Shown here: positions 10,201 through 23,200 of the stretch, piece by piece
Layout of the letters: each line of letters starts with the position of its first letter
Numbering within the stretch: position 1 is the stretch's first letter
Origin: Fimbriiglobus sp043785105
GTDB taxonomy: Bacteria; Planctomycetota; Planctomycetia; Gemmatales; Gemmataceae
NCBI GenBank assembly: GCA_043785105.1
Contig: JAYVXO010000203.1
Coordinates: 1 to 64,000, forward strand
Reading direction: 5' to 3'
Length of the DNA: 64,000 nucleotides
Notes under the pieces: generated by a model
Told to the model about the DNA's origin: nothing
Seen by the model: only the letters and a program-made list of their open reading frames with translations
The model's database searches: none
Made by a program: the position numbers and the translations under genes

Positions 10201-10309
10201 TGATGTGTTCTTCAATTTCACTGGCTCGGTTACCCGACAAATGCCCGTCCAGGAATTCCTTCAAGGTGTGTGCGGTCGGGTGTAATTGATTGGCGGATTC
10301 ACCCGACAT
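7238..10309 (-). CDS. membrane Ser/Thr protein kinase with N-terminal zinc-finger-like region
   Basis: ATG 10309 is chosen over the upstream frame start at 10450 because the extra 47 residues are not protein-like. The 1023-residue product starts with an anti-sigma-type zinc-finger segment (EEHITVCATCVALMEQL). The kinase domain begins near residue 155: glycine loop ELGHGGMGVVYKAK, catalytic VVHRDLKPANILV near 275, DFG in VTDFGLARQL, then GTPNYMAPEQAEG. A transmembrane helix follows near residue 450 (AAALILGIGFIVSLVVFNV). The remaining ~550 residues are helical and TPR-like, probably extracytoplasmic. It lies 258 bp downstream of an ECF sigma gene on the same strand, an arrangement typical of planctomycete sigma/kinase pairs. 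I infer that it regulates that sigma factor by binding or phosphorylation. Confidence 0.93.
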   Translation of the reverse strand: MSGESANQLHPTAHTLKEFLDGHLSGNRASEIEEHITVCATCVALMEQLDVVTPVVRAVQRSRVRDDRDTKDISVESSVTHDHLPAVRTNPAVTVDHVVQPIDPNATTAPANIEAQLTQSYIDDPDAAATRSFTDNSQQAPRRSKPSANTFDRLDDYELISELGHGGMGVVYKAKQKKLNRIVALKMILAGARARPDTLARFRGEAQAVARLDHPNIVQIYDIGEHDNLPFFSMEYVDGGSLEDQLDHKPMEPMPAAKLMEIIARAMHYAHSKSVVHRDLKPANILVSKEGIPKVTDFGLARQLDDTEGGSAGTRTGAIMGTPNYMAPEQAEGKTKSADHLADVYSLGGTLYAMLTGRPPFSGPSVASILSQVRDSDPVSPSLLQPNLPKDLQTITIKCLQKDPAKRYESAAALADDLERFINGRSIIARPVSSVEKLLRWCRRKKGQAAATAAALILGIGFIVSLVVFNVQLSGKNREISNQNQEISKQRDDLVTANGRIVQELTASQKTGDAWYQTMKRLRQSIIPELKRFGLARQQTELMAILRDGMQQVERATPEGAAGLERGRVLYLLDMAEQNTSLDSVLEGTRPERLAKAETYLDQAFQLYEPIATKPDAGDLARSNLGFMYSDRGRVRLALGKSAEGNADLDQSLQISQAIVDQPRSVKGSPDYLFPADAMRSLARSHFELGIFTIREVEKRAATREHFVIGSNLAEKALQIVQADPKATYDGDGLARFRSIAAELRCAQAMLAVEEGLVLVKIPNSTALDASVRPEFATTALGHLREAVKFDPATLRAFDGFDLTTLDRPKFAKQLLFREGMKSFTANRIQAAKENWEWAYETLRPAIAHADETSKLLLERDAALYLYAIGAAELKLQNRSKAIVAFADSVSIRRRLFAADPSPGNTQTLMVALARSGLAAEAIKLLDRESDQFAKPDRQPTAGLFWFNAACTYSLCAEMVGNLNPDGTPKADADLTTPLKSLRADYLKKASASLEKVRELKSAKVATIATDPDLEFWRSRQPK

Positions 10310-10567
10310 ACTCGGCACTCTCTTGTAAACGTGAGCGACACCGTCACCAAACACCGTCACATCACGAAGCCATCGGACGAGTTCTCTAGCAGATTGAACA
10401 AATTGCCTAATGTCTCCAACTTCAGCCGCGACACCGAACTCTGGTGCCATTGCATCGCATGACCGGACGTAATTCTTTCAGTTTGGACGGGAATTTCTGA
10501 AATAAGATGAATATTCTGCTCCTGCTGACAGAAATTCGCTGTTCAACGCCATTTCAATTTCAGACCA

Positions 10568-11164
10568 TCAGGCGAGTTCCGCATCGAGCCGGACCAACCC
10601 GCGGGACTCCACCCGGAGCCGATTCAGAATGCGTGACCGAGCAATGAACACCGCGTTGGTAGTCATCCCAAGACAAGCCGCGACTTCGGTCGGTGACATT
10701 CCACGCATGGTGTATAGCTCGAAGGCTCGCCAGGTCATCGGGGCGAACTCCGACCGAATGCGTTCCAACAAGGCATCAATGACGTGCCGATCGTGTTCGG
10801 TATCCCAACGGCGGGCGGTGCTGCTGTCGTCGTGTTCGAGTTCCATTAGCAACTGGCCCATCGGGTCGCTGGCGACGGGGACACGACCTTGGGCGCGCCA
10901 AAACGCCCGCACCTTGATCGCCATGATGGCCCGCAACCACGACCGGAACGAACCCGGTATCCCGGCGTGGCGAAACTCGCCGACTTTAGCGATGACCACC
11001 AGCAGTGTCTCTTGGACAACGTCTTCGACGTCCGAGTCTTGCGGGACCAGGGGCCGAACCCAGTTCACCAATAGCGGTCGGTACATCACCGAGAGTCGGG
11101 ACCAGTCTTCGGACTGACCCTTGGACGTCAGACGTTCAATGAGGCTAAGCGGTGTGTCTTCCAT
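10568..11164 (-). CDS. ECF-type RNA polymerase sigma factor
   Basis: A 198-residue protein with the two-domain ECF layout. Region 2 contains DVEDVVQETLLVVIAKVGEF and the following SFRSWLRAIMAIKVRAFWR. Region 4 contains MSPTEVAACLGMTTNAVF with the recognition helix IARSRILNRLR. No region 3 or C-terminal extension is present. It precedes the Ser/Thr kinase on the same strand, and the kinase's N-terminal zinc-finger-like segment is a plausible anti-sigma module. It is divergent from the giant surface protein gene across a 119-bp gap, so that gene is a candidate target. Assignment to a numbered ECF group would need a profile search. Confidence 0.92.
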   Translation of the reverse strand: MEDTPLSLIERLTSKGQSEDWSRLSVMYRPLLVNWVRPLVPQDSDVEDVVQETLLVVIAKVGEFRHAGIPGSFRSWLRAIMAIKVRAFWRAQGRVPVASDPMGQLLMELEHDDSSTARRWDTEHDRHVIDALLERIRSEFAPMTWRAFELYTMRGMSPTEVAACLGMTTNAVFIARSRILNRLRVESRGLVRLDAELA

Positions 11165-11283
11165 CGGACGGAAACCTGTGACGAACAGAATGAACAGTGA
11201 AGTGAAGACTAGAAACTACCACAAGTAACGGTTGAGAATCAAACAGAATTTATTTCGCCCACGATTAATCCGAGAGAAATGAC
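11165..11283. promoter_or_regulatory. divergent promoter region between ECF sigma gene and giant surface-protein gene
   Basis: A 119-bp AT-rich gap separates two divergent starts, so promoters for both must lie here. A GAGAG at 11272-11276 is a plausible weak ribosome site for the ATG at 11284. I could not single out -35/-10 elements by eye. Confidence 0.45.
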
Positions 11284-14200
11284 ATGCGCCCTCAGAATTG
11301 GTCTTCCCGAGTTCTTACCGCGTTTTCCCGCCGATCCAACCAACGGCCCGTCTCCGTGAGTAAGCTCCTGGAACTGAAGCTTCAACTCCAAGCGCTCGAA
11401 GACCGCTGCGTCCCGGCGACGTTCACGGTGACGAACATCAACGATCTCGGTGCGGGTAGCCTCCGGCAAGCGATCATCGACGCGAACGCTCAGCCGGGAG
11501 CGGACGCCATTGACTTCAACATTGGCGGCGGCGGGCAACAAACGATCGTGCTTACTTCGGCTGCTTTGCCAACGATTACCGAAGCGGTGCATGTCAACGG
11601 GTTCACACAACCGGGGTACGCCGGTACGCCACTAATCGAACTTCGTGGCGATTCGGTCGTGACGGGCAATCCGATTTCCAGCAAAACTGGCATTACCATT
11701 GCGGCCTCGAATGTCACAGTCATCGGGTTGGCAATCAACCGCTTCGCCAACGAAGGCGTTTGGATCAATTCCGGCACCAACAACACGATCCAGAACAACT
11801 ACGTCGGCACCGATGTCACCGGCACGCTGGACAAGGGTAACTCTGGCGACGGCATCTTCACCAACGCCGGCGCGAACGCGAACCTGATCGTCGGCAACCT
11901 CGTCTCCGGCAACGACGCGACCGGCATTCTCCTTCAGTCGGACTCCAACAAAGTTCAGGGCAACCGCGTCGGCACGAAGGCGGACGGTAACTCCGCGCTC
12001 GGCAACAGCCTGAGAGGCGTGTGGATGTACGTCGGGTCGTCGAACGTCATCGGGGTCGATGGCGACGGTATCGGTGATGCAACCGAAGGCAACCTGATCT
12101 CCGGCAACAGCGGCCCCGGCATTTACTTCCAGGGCGATTCCAACAACAACGTCATCGCGGGCAACTTGATCGGCACGAACGCGGCGGGCACGGCTGCGGT
12201 CGCCAACGTCGCGGGAGGCATTAGCTTCCTCAGCGATTTCCTCGCCGACAACAACCGGATCGGCACGAACGCCGACGGCACGAGCGATAAGCTCGAACGC
12301 AACGTCATCTCCGGCAACGCGAATTACGGCATCGTGGACTTCGGCAAAGCGACGCTGATCGCGGGCAACTACGTCGGCACGAAAGCGGACGGCCTTTCCG
12401 CACTGGCCAACGCACAAGGCGGCGTTTCGCTGGGTAGTACGAAAGCCATAGTCGGCGGTACGGCAGCCGCATCTCGCAACGTCATCAGCGGCAATGCCGG
12501 GTTCGGCGTGTCGATCTCCACGGCTGCCGGCACGAAGAACACGATTCTCGGCAACTACATCGGCACGGACGCGGCCGGAACTGCGGCGGTGGCGAACACG
12601 TCGAACGGCGTACAAATCGACGGCGGCGCGACGAACAACACCATCGGCGGCACGACGGCAGCGGAACGCAACATCGTCAGCGGGAACAGCGGCGACGGCG
12701 TGCAAATCACGGGCGTCGGCACGTCCGGGAATACGGTCGCCGGGAATTACATTGGATTGGACGTGACCGGCGATGCGCCATTGGCCAACGCGGGTTTTGG
12801 CGTCGCCGTTCGCTTCGGTGCGACCGGGAACACCATCGGCGGCACGAAGACGCTCGGCAAAAACGTCATCAGTGGAAACGGCCCGGCGGCCGGTGCGGCT
12901 GGTGTGGGGATCCTCGACAGCGGCACCACGGGGAACTTCGTCTCGGGCAATTACATCGGCACCGATGCCACCGGAACCAAGGCCCGCGGCGGCAACCAAT
13001 ACGGCGTCATCTTGGCGTTCGATGCGGCGGCCAATTTCGTCGGCACGAACGGCGACGGCACCAACGACAGCGACGAAGGCAACCTCATTTCCGGGAACAC
13101 TAACGGCGTCTGGGTGCAAAGCAACGCCGATAACAACGTCATCGCCGGCAATTACATTGGCACGAAACTCGATGGGGTTGGCGCACTCGGCAACACGCAG
13201 TCCGGCATCCGCATCTTCGATAGCTCCGTGAACGGCACCCGGATCGGCACGAACGCGGACGGCAAGTCCGATGCGTTCGAGCGAAACGTGATCTCGGCGA
13301 ACGCGAGTTTCGGCGTGTACGAGTCGGGCGGCGGCGGTACGATCGTCGCCGGGAACTACGTCGGCACCGACTTCAAAGGCGCGATCGGCCTCGGCGTGCA
13401 ACTGATCGGCGTGGTGCTGCAAGGCGCGACGAACGCGACCATTGGTACGAACGCCGACGGGGTGAACGACGCCGCCGAACGAAACGTCATCACGGGCAAC
13501 ATCGTTGCTGGGGTGCAACTCACCGCCGCGACCGCGACGGGAAACAAAGTCGCCGGCAACTACATCGGCACAGCCGCCAATGGGACGAGTCTCGTCGCCG
13601 GCGGCCAGAACGGGACCGGCGTGCTCGTGGACACTGGCGCGAACAGTAACACCATCGGCGGGGCGAACGTCACGGCGGTGCAGTCGTTCCCGATCACGAT
13701 CGGTTCGGGCACGTTCATCCTCTCCTTCGGGCCGAGTGTCACAGCCGTATTGCCCTTCAACGCGACGACCCTCCAGGTTCAGACAGCGCTCAATGCGTTG
13801 ACGAGTATCGGCGGCGTGGGCGGGTCGGTCACGGTCACGAAACTGGCGAACGTGTACACGGTCACCTTCGGCGGCACGCTCCAGTATTCGATCCTGCCGT
13901 CACTGGTTCTCACCGAGAACGGCATTGCCGGCACGGTGAACATCCTCAGCCAAGGGCTGTTCGCCGGGAACGTGGTCAGCGGCAACAGTATCTACGGCAT
14001 CCAGATCAGCGGCGTGGGTACGTCGAACAACAAGGTCACCGGCAACGACATCGGCACAAACGCGGCCGGTGCCGCCGGATTGGGTAATACCTACGGCATC
14101 TGGATCGAAAATGGAGCAGGGGCGGAAACGATCGGCGGCCCAACCCCGGGCGAGCGCAACATCATCGCCGGGAACTCGGCCACCAACGTCTATTTACGGA

Positions 14201-17200
14201 ACTCCAGCGGCAACCGCGTGCAAGGCAACTACATCGGCTACAGTCCGGTCGGCAGCCTCGGCACGCAGTTCTCCGGAGTTTTCCTCGACAACGGCTCCAG
14301 CAACAACTTCATCGGCACCGACGGCGACGGCATCAACGACGCGACCGAAGGGAATGTCATTTCCGGCCACGACGCTGCCAGTGGCATCGGAGTGTATCTT
14401 TCATTCTCCTCGAACAACAACGTGATCGCCGGCAACTTGATCGGCACCACCCCGGATGGATTTACGGCGAAAGGAAACACGCAGGCCGGCATCTACATCG
14501 TCGCCTCCGCGAACGGGAACCGCATCGGCACCGACGCCAACGGCCAGTCGGACGCCTTGGAACGGAACGTCATCGCGGGTAACGGGGTGGGGATCATCGT
14601 CAGGGGAGTCACCGGCACGGTCATCGCCGGCAACTTCATCGGAACGGACGGGACGGGTGCGGCTGCCTTGGGGAACTTGAGTAGCGGCATCCTGATCGAT
14701 GCCGGGGCCACTAACAACACCATCGGCGGCACCACAGCCGCAGCACGCAACGTAGTCAGCGGCAACTTAACTGAAGGCGTGCAGATCTCCGGGGCGGGGA
14801 CGACCGGCAACCGCGTTTACGGGAACTACATCGGCACGGACGCGGCGGGGACGGGCAAGCTCGCCAACAACGACGGCGTCTTCCTCACCGGCAATGCGAC
14901 CGGCAACTTCATCGGCACGGACGGGAACGGCGTCACGGACTCAGGCGAAGGGAACGTGATTAGCGGCAACACGAGCGCTGGCGTGTTGATAATCTCCGCC
15001 GACGGCAACCGCATCGCGGGCAATCTCATCGGGCTGAATGCGGCGGGCACTGGCGCCGTGCCGAACTTCGATGGCGTGTTCCTCCAATCCACCGGCGGCA
15101 ACATCATCGGCACGGACGGGTCGGTCGATGCCTTCAATGCCAATGAGCGAAACTACATCAGCGGCAACAGCGATCGCGGCGTGGTCCTCGACGGGGCGAA
15201 CGTGGTCGCCGGGAACTGGATCGGCCTGAAGCCGGACGGAAAGTCGGCTGGCACCCAGCAGTTCGGCGTCCAGGTGACGGGCTTGGGGTCGCGGGTCGGG
15301 ACCAACGCCGACGGCATCGCCGACACGGACGAGCGAAACGTCATCTCGGGCAACTCGAACACCGGGATCATCATGAGTTCCACGTCCGCCATCATCGCGG
15401 GCAACTACATCGGCACGGACGCAACCGGCGCCTTCGCCCGCCCGAACGCCAACGGTGTCTCGGTCGTCGGGACGCTCAACACCATTGGCGGTGCTGTCGT
15501 CGGGGCGGGCAACGTCATCAGCGGGAACACGAGCACCGGCGTGTTGATCGCAGGGGTTGGGACATCGAATAACGTGGTGCTTGGCAACTTCATCGGCACG
15601 AACTTCACCGGCAACGGGGCCGTACCGAACGTCACCGGCGTCTCGATCCAGGACGGTTCCACGAACAACACCATCGGCGGCACGACCGCCGGGGCGCGGA
15701 ACGTCATCTCGGGGAATAGCGATTACGGGATGCTGGTGTCCGGAACGGGGACGAACGCGAATGCCGTGTACGGTAACTTCATCGGCACCAACACCTCGGG
15801 CAAGGCCGCGTTATCGAACGGCACCAATGCGTTGAATCAGGGAAATTCCGTGTACTCGGCCGCCGGCGTCAGCATTCGACTGGGCGTGACCAACACGAAG
15901 ATCGGCGGGACGACTGTGGGACAGGGCAACGTCATCAGCGGCAACGCCTGGATCGGCGTCAGTATCGGCGGCGCGGGCACGGACGGAACCACGATCCAGG
16001 GCAACATCATCGGCTTGACGGCAAACGGGAACGCCGCCCTCGGCAACGACCGGTCAGGCGTGCTGATCGGCGACGGAGCCGCCAACGCGCTGATCGGCGG
16101 AACGGCCGTCGGCGCCCGCAACGTGCTGAGCGGCAACGCCTTCGGCGTGGCACTCGCGTTTGCGGCCGGCACTGGCAACCGCATCGAGGGTAACTTCATC
16201 GGCACCGACACTGCGGGCACGGCGGCCTTCGGCAACGGCACTGGTGTCCTGATCTTTGGCGGCACGTCGGGCACCACCATCGGTGGTACGACCGCTACGG
16301 CACGCAACATCATCAGCGGGAATACTGATGAAAATGTACGGATCGACGGCGCCACAACTTCGGGCAACGTGATCTCCGCGAACTACATCGGTTTGAACGC
16401 GGCGGGCTTGGCGGGGCTGCCGGGTGGGGCGAACAACTTTGGCGTGGTTGTGTTCAATGCACCCAACAACACCATCGGCGGGGCGACCGTCGGCGAACGC
16501 AACGTCATCTCCGGCAATGCCCGCAGCGGTATCGACATCCTCGGCCTGGGTGCTGTCGGAAACAAGGTGTACGGCAACTTCATCGGCACCAACCCGGCCG
16601 GCTCAGCCAAGATCAGCAACTTGGGTCAAGGGGTCGTACTTGACCTTGGGGCGAATGGCAACTTCATCGGCGGGAGCACCACGACGCCGGGTACCGGCTT
16701 GGGCAACCTGATCTCGGGGAACCTCGGCCAAGGCGTGTTGATCCAAAGCAACTCGACCGGCAACAAAGTTCAGGGGAACAACATCGGCTTGAACGCGGCC
16801 GGTGATACCGCCATCGGCAACGGCTTGTTCAACGCGGGCAGTGGGCCGGGGTTGCAAATCCTGCTGGGTTCCAACAACACCTTGGTGGGTGGGCCGTCGG
16901 ACATCACCGCCGTGGCGGGGGGCACCCGCAACGTGATTGCGGGCAACCCGAACGGCGACATCGCCATCGGCAACGGGGCGAACGCCTCCACCGGCGTGGT
17001 GATCCAGGGCAACTACGTCGGCACGGACATCACCGGCACGTCGCTCATCGCCGGTGGAAATACTGGGATCGTTGTCGGCTCGGCCACGGGCTTGCAAATC
17101 GGTGGTAGCGGGGTGAACGAAGGGAACCTGATTGCGGGGGCGTTCGTGGGCATCCAAGTGTTCGCTGTGGGTTCGGACGGCACGACCATTCAGGGCAACC

Positions 17201-20200
17201 GTATCGGCACGGACAAGACCGGCACCCAGGACATCGGCGCGACCACGTTCGGCATCCGCGTCTCATCAAGCGCGAAGAACACGCTGATTGGTGGGACGAC
17301 CGGCGGGGCGATGAACCTGATCTCCGGGAACACGGTCGGCATCCGGATCGACAGCAACGCCGGCGGGTCGCCGACCAACGTCCTCATTCAAGGGAACCGC
17401 ATCGGCACGAAGCTCGACGGCCTGTCCGCCCTAGCCAACGGCACTGGCATCGAGATCACCGACAGCGCGAGCGGCGTGACGGTCGGCGGCACGGCCGCCG
17501 GGGCGCGGAACATCATCAGCGGGAACACGGGCGATGGCGTCAACATCACTGGCGTCGGCACCACGAACAACAACATCGCGGGCAACACCATCGGCCTGGC
17601 CGCCGACGGCACCACGGCTCTGGGCAACATCAGCAGTGGCGTGCGGATCGACGGCAGTGCCAGCGGGAACACCATCGGTGGTGGCGCGGCGGGCGCGGGC
17701 AACGTCATCTCCGCCAACGTCGTTGGCGTCACCCTCGTCACGGGTTCCACCAACAACCTCGTTGCCGGCAACCGCATCGGTACGGACGCCACCGGCACGC
17801 TCGCTCGGGGCAACGCCAGCTTCGGCGTCCACATCTTCGGTTCGGCCAACACCATCGGCAGCAACGGCGATGGGTCCAACGACGCGGGCGAAGGCAACCT
17901 CATCTCCGGCAACCAGTACGGCATCTTCATCCAGTCCGGCGGCAACAACACGGTCATTGCCGGCAACTTCATCGGCACGAACGCCACCGGCACCGCCGCG
18001 CTCGGCAACACCGTCACTGGGGTCTACATCTTCGACAGCAACGTGACCGGCACGCGCATCGGGACCAACGCCGACGGCACGAGCGACAGCCTGGAGCGGA
18101 ACGTCATCGCCGGGAACGCCAATGGCGTTTTCACCTTCGGGCAGCAGACGATCGTCGCCGGGAACTACCTGGGCACCAACGCGGCCGGTACCGTCGCCCT
18201 TGCGGGTGGCAACATCGCCATCTTAACCGGCGCTACCCAGACGCGCATCGGCACCAACGCCGACGGCGTCAACGACGCCAGCGAGCGAAACGTCATTTCC
18301 GGCAACGCCGGCTACGGCGTCCAAATATCCGGCCTGGGCACCTCGAACAACACCGTCGCCGGCAACTACATCGGCACCACCGCCGACGGCACCGCCGCGC
18401 TGGGCAACACCGGCGTTGGCGTCAACATTATCTCTGGAGCCCGCAACAACACCATCGGCGGCCTGACTGCCATTCCCGGCACGGGAGCCGGCAACGTCAT
18501 CAGCGGCAACATCGATGGGGTTAGCATTTCTGGAACCGGCTCCGATAGTAACCGCGTCCAGGGTAACATCATCGGCACGAACGCCAGCGGCACCGCGAGC
18601 CTGGGGAACCTCTATGGCGTGGTGATTCAGGCGGCGGCGTCCAACACAGTCGGCGGTGGGGCAGCGGGAGCCGGGAATCTGATTTCCGGCAATACCGGGG
18701 TCGGCGTCTACCTCGAGGATGCCGGAACGTCCGGCAACAAAGTGCAAGGCAACTGGATCGGGACTAACCTGGCCGGGTCTGCGGCCTTGGCCAACTTTTA
18801 CGGGATCCAAGTTCGGCTAGTCGATGGTGCCAACCTGATTGGCAGCGACGCCGACGGAACGAACGACGCCAGCGAACGCAACATCATCTCGGGAAACACC
18901 TCCCTCGGGATCCTAGTGGGCGATAGTACCAACCAGACCATCGCCGGCAATTACATCGGCACCAACGTTGCGGGTACGCTGGCGATCGCCAACGGCTTCA
19001 TCGGTGTTTTGATCGCAAACTCCACGAACACCACCATCGGCGGGCTGGTTGCCGCCGCCCGGAACGTGATTAGTGGGAACGCCGGTCGCGGGCTGCTCGT
19101 CCAGGGTTCCGCGTCGGCTGGCACCGTGATTCACGGGAACTACATTGGCACGAACGTGGCTGGCACCGCCGCCCTGGGCAACAGCGTCGGCGTGCAACTC
19201 CAGCTCGGGGCCACGGGGGTGACGGTCGGCGGAGCAAGCGTCGGGGCGCGGAACATCATCAGCGGGAACACCCTCGATGGCGTGCGGATCGAAGGCAGTG
19301 GCACCACGGGCAACACCGTTCTCGGCAACTACATCGGTACCAACGCGACGGGCACGGCCGCCCTGGGCAACTCCGGCGATGGCGTGTCGATCACCAGCGG
19401 GGCCTCGGGCAACATCATCGGCGGCAAGCTTCTCGACACGAACCTCAACCTCGGTAACCTCGTCGCGTTCAACGGCAAGGGCATCTATCTCGACGCGACC
19501 GTCAGTGGCAACACGATTCGCTTCAACCGCGTCTACAGCAACGGCGGGCTAACCAGCATCATCAACGATAGCAACAACCCGAACACGCCGGCGCTGACGG
19601 CGGCGTTGGGGGGCAACAGCGCTGAGATCTTTGGCGGGTTCCAGGGGGTGGCGGGCAAGTCGTACCTCGTGGACTTTTACGTCACGGACGTCAGCGGGAC
19701 TGCGAAGATCTACCTCGGGAACACGACCTACTTGGCGAACGGCGTCGGCTTCGTCAGCATTGATTCGCTCTTCCCCGGCACGATGCCGTTCGGCGCCATC
19801 ATCACGGCCACGGCCACCCGCGTTGATACCGGCAGCACGTCCGGGTTGGCGGTCGGCACACCGGCGGTCGGCGCGATCATTCGCGGGCTACCGTTCGACC
19901 TGAAGTCCGTCGAAGGCAAGCCGCTCACACTCACCGCGTTCACGGTCCAAGATACGACCGGGCTTTCGTACCGGTGGTCGATTCTTAAGGATGGCGTGCC
20001 TTACGCGGACAGCGTCGGGTCATTCACGCCAGTCGAAGCCGGGATGACGTTCATTCCGGACAACAACGCCACGTACATCGTCCAAGTGACGATCACCACC
20101 GGCATCGGCGGGACCAGTACCGCCGGCCCGGCTTCAATTGTTGTGTCCAACGCGCCACCCCGACCCGAACTACGGCTAACCACGGATCAGGTGCAAGCCG

Positions 20201-23200
20201 GTTCGGTGGTGGTTGCCCAAGCGGTCGGCAACGACCCCGGCACCGCCGACGTGGTCACGTTCGTGTGGCAAGTCTGGTTCGGGCCGGCAATCGGCCTCCC
20301 GCTTTCCAGCGGCACCGGGGACAACTTCAGCTTCACGCCGACCCTCAACGGGTTCTATCGCCTGCGTTTGACCGCCGACGACCACGACGGCGGGGTGGCC
20401 GTCGTGGAGCGGTTGGTCGAATCGCGCGGGGCCAGCCCCTTGGCGTCGATCACGCTCATCACCAGTGGCAACGAAGGCGACCCGGTGCAGGCGCGAGCCG
20501 ACGTGAGCCAAATCGTCAACGGCGAAGACCTCGTGTTCGAGTGGAAGGTGACGAAGAACGGCGTGGCGTACACCCCAATCACAACGCCGACCGCCGGGGC
20601 CGTCCAGTTCGTGCCGAACGACCAGGGCAGCTACCGCATTGATCTGCGGGTGCGGTCGCTGACTTCCGGGTTGACGACGGACGCCGCTCCGGTCTTTGTG
20701 ACACCCGGCAATACGGCCCCGGTCGTGAGCATTGTCGCACCGACTTTGCCTGTCCTGGCCGGTGCGCCGATCACGTTCATCTCGAAGGCCGCCTACCCTG
20801 GCAGTGCGGACACGTTGTCGTACCAGTGGACGGCGACGATACTTGGTAGCACTGTGCAGTACGGCGGGATCAGTCAGAACTTTACCTTCACGCCGGGGAT
20901 CGTCGGGCAGTATCAGGTTTCGCTGACGGTGACGGACAACTCGAGTGCGTCGGCGACGGCGTCACAGTTCTTTGTGGTGACAGCCGGCACCATTACCCTC
21001 GGCATCAACGGCTTCCCTACGGCGCCCGTCGCCGAAGGCACCGCACTGAACCTCTCGGCAGCGGTCACGGCGGGGTCGTACCGCTACGATTGGACGGTGA
21101 CGAGGGACGGCATGCCGTACCTCACCGCGTCGAGCCGGACGTTGGCCAACCCGAACGGGTTCGTTGCGGTACCGTTGGACTTCCCGTTAAAGCCCAACGA
21201 CAACGGGAAGTACGAAGTCACGCTCCAGGTCACGTTGCCGACCGGCAAGACCGGCATTCGCACGCAATCCTTCAAAGCGTTCAACGTGCCTCCGCTGCCG
21301 ACAATCACGGTGTCGGCAGGGCCGTACATCGAAGGCGTCCCGATCCTCTTCACCGCAGCACCACACGACCCCGGCACCGCCGACACGCACTCGTATGCGT
21401 GGAAAATCAACGGCGTCAGTTACGGGGCCGACCCGGCGAACCCGAGCGTCTTCAAGTTCGTTCCACCCGACAACGGCAGCTACACCGCGTCCGTAACCGT
21501 AACCGACGATGAAGGTCTGCCGGCCAGCGTTTCGACCGCCCCGTTAACTGTGTTAAATGCGAACCCGACGTTGAGCATCCGGTCCGGAGCGCCGGTCGCG
21601 GGCAAGGTTTCTCTCGCTCTGGATTGGCGTGACGTTCCTGCGGACACGAAGACGGTGGCGGCAACGTGGAAACTCTTCGCGGACAATGTTCAGGTTGACA
21701 GCGGCAGCGAGTACACACTCAGCTACACGCCCGTAATCGGGAAACGTTACACAATCGAATGGACCGCCGGTGACGAAGACAACGGGAGCAGCACGATTCG
21801 GATCGCCTCGCTCGTCGGCACGGCGGGCGACGACACGCGGGTGATTACCGCAGCGGATGTCGCGGGCGTGGACGCGGTCATCTATCAAGGGTTGGCGGGC
21901 AACGACACCATTAGCGTGGCCCCTGGTATTACAACCCCGATGATTCTGGACGGCGGCGACGGCGACGACGTGATCGCCGGCGGCGACGGCGACAACGTTT
22001 TGATCGCCGGAACGGGCAAAAACACCCTCACGGGTGGCAAGGGTAACAACCTGTTCATCGGCGGCGGCAGTGACACGATGTTCGGCGGATCGGGTACCAA
22101 TCGCTACATGGTTCACTTCAGTGAAGTCCAAATCGTTGCCGGCGCAGGCAGTATCGACACGGTCGATTTCTCCGGCATCACCACAAGCGGTGTCGCGGTC
22201 CGGTTCGACGGCAACCCCGCGTACCAATTCCCGTTTGCGGGCAACACGACCAGCAAGCTTTCCCTAGTGGGCAGCTTTGAAGGCGTCGTGGGAACGAACC
22301 TCGGCGACAAGATCTCGATCAACACGAGCAACATCACGGTGTTCGGCGGTGCAGGCGACGACAACGTCACGGTCGATGGCGGTAGCAACGTCTCGTTCGA
22401 TGGTGGCAAGGGCAGCGACAACGTCACGGTCACTGGTGGCGACATGGTCCGGGTGTTCGGTGGCGAAAGCGGCGACACGAACGTCACCATCGGTGGCACG
22501 GCCACGAACGTTGACGTGATCGGCGGCAACCAGCAGTTTCTGCCATCGCTACCAGGTGGTTTAATGAACGTGTCGATCACGGGCGGGAACCTGATCCGCG
22601 TGTTCGGCGGCGAAGACAGTGAGAACGTCACTGTCGGTGGGACGGCCAAGGATGTCACCATCTCGACGGGCGGCGGCGTCAATGGCGTGCTGATTACAGG
22701 TGGCGAACTGATTCGGGTGTTCGGCGGCGAGGGGGATGAGAACGTGACCGTCGGCGTCGGGGCCAAGGATGTCATCATCTCGACCGGCGGCGGCGTCAAC
22801 AACGTGTCGATTAGTGGCGGCGAACTGATTCGCGTGTTCGGCGATGTCGGTGTTGATAATGTCACCGTGAACGGCGCCTCAAACAATGTGCTGATCTCGA
22901 CGGGTGGCGGCAAGGACGCGGTGTCGATTGGTGGCGGCAACCTCGTCACGGTCTTCACCGGCGATGCGGACGACAGTGTCACGATCAGTGGCGGCACGAA
23001 CCTGTTGCTTGCTGCTGGCGAAGGTAACGACAAAATTTTGGTCACCGGCGGCACGAACCTGATCCTGCTCGGTGACGGCGGCAACGATCTCGTGACAATC
23101 AGCGGCGGCGATCACATCTCGGTGTACGGCGGGGAGGGCGATGACGCTGCCACCGTGACCGGAACTGCGACGGAGGTTCTCGTCTCGGGTTGGAACGGCA

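Noticed and set aside
11632..13518. 628-codon minus-strand open frame within the giant gene
   Set aside because: It is an antisense shadow produced by repetitive, GC3-rich coding DNA; the translation is low-complexity Asp/Val/Arg with no start signal, and many similar shadows occur along the array.
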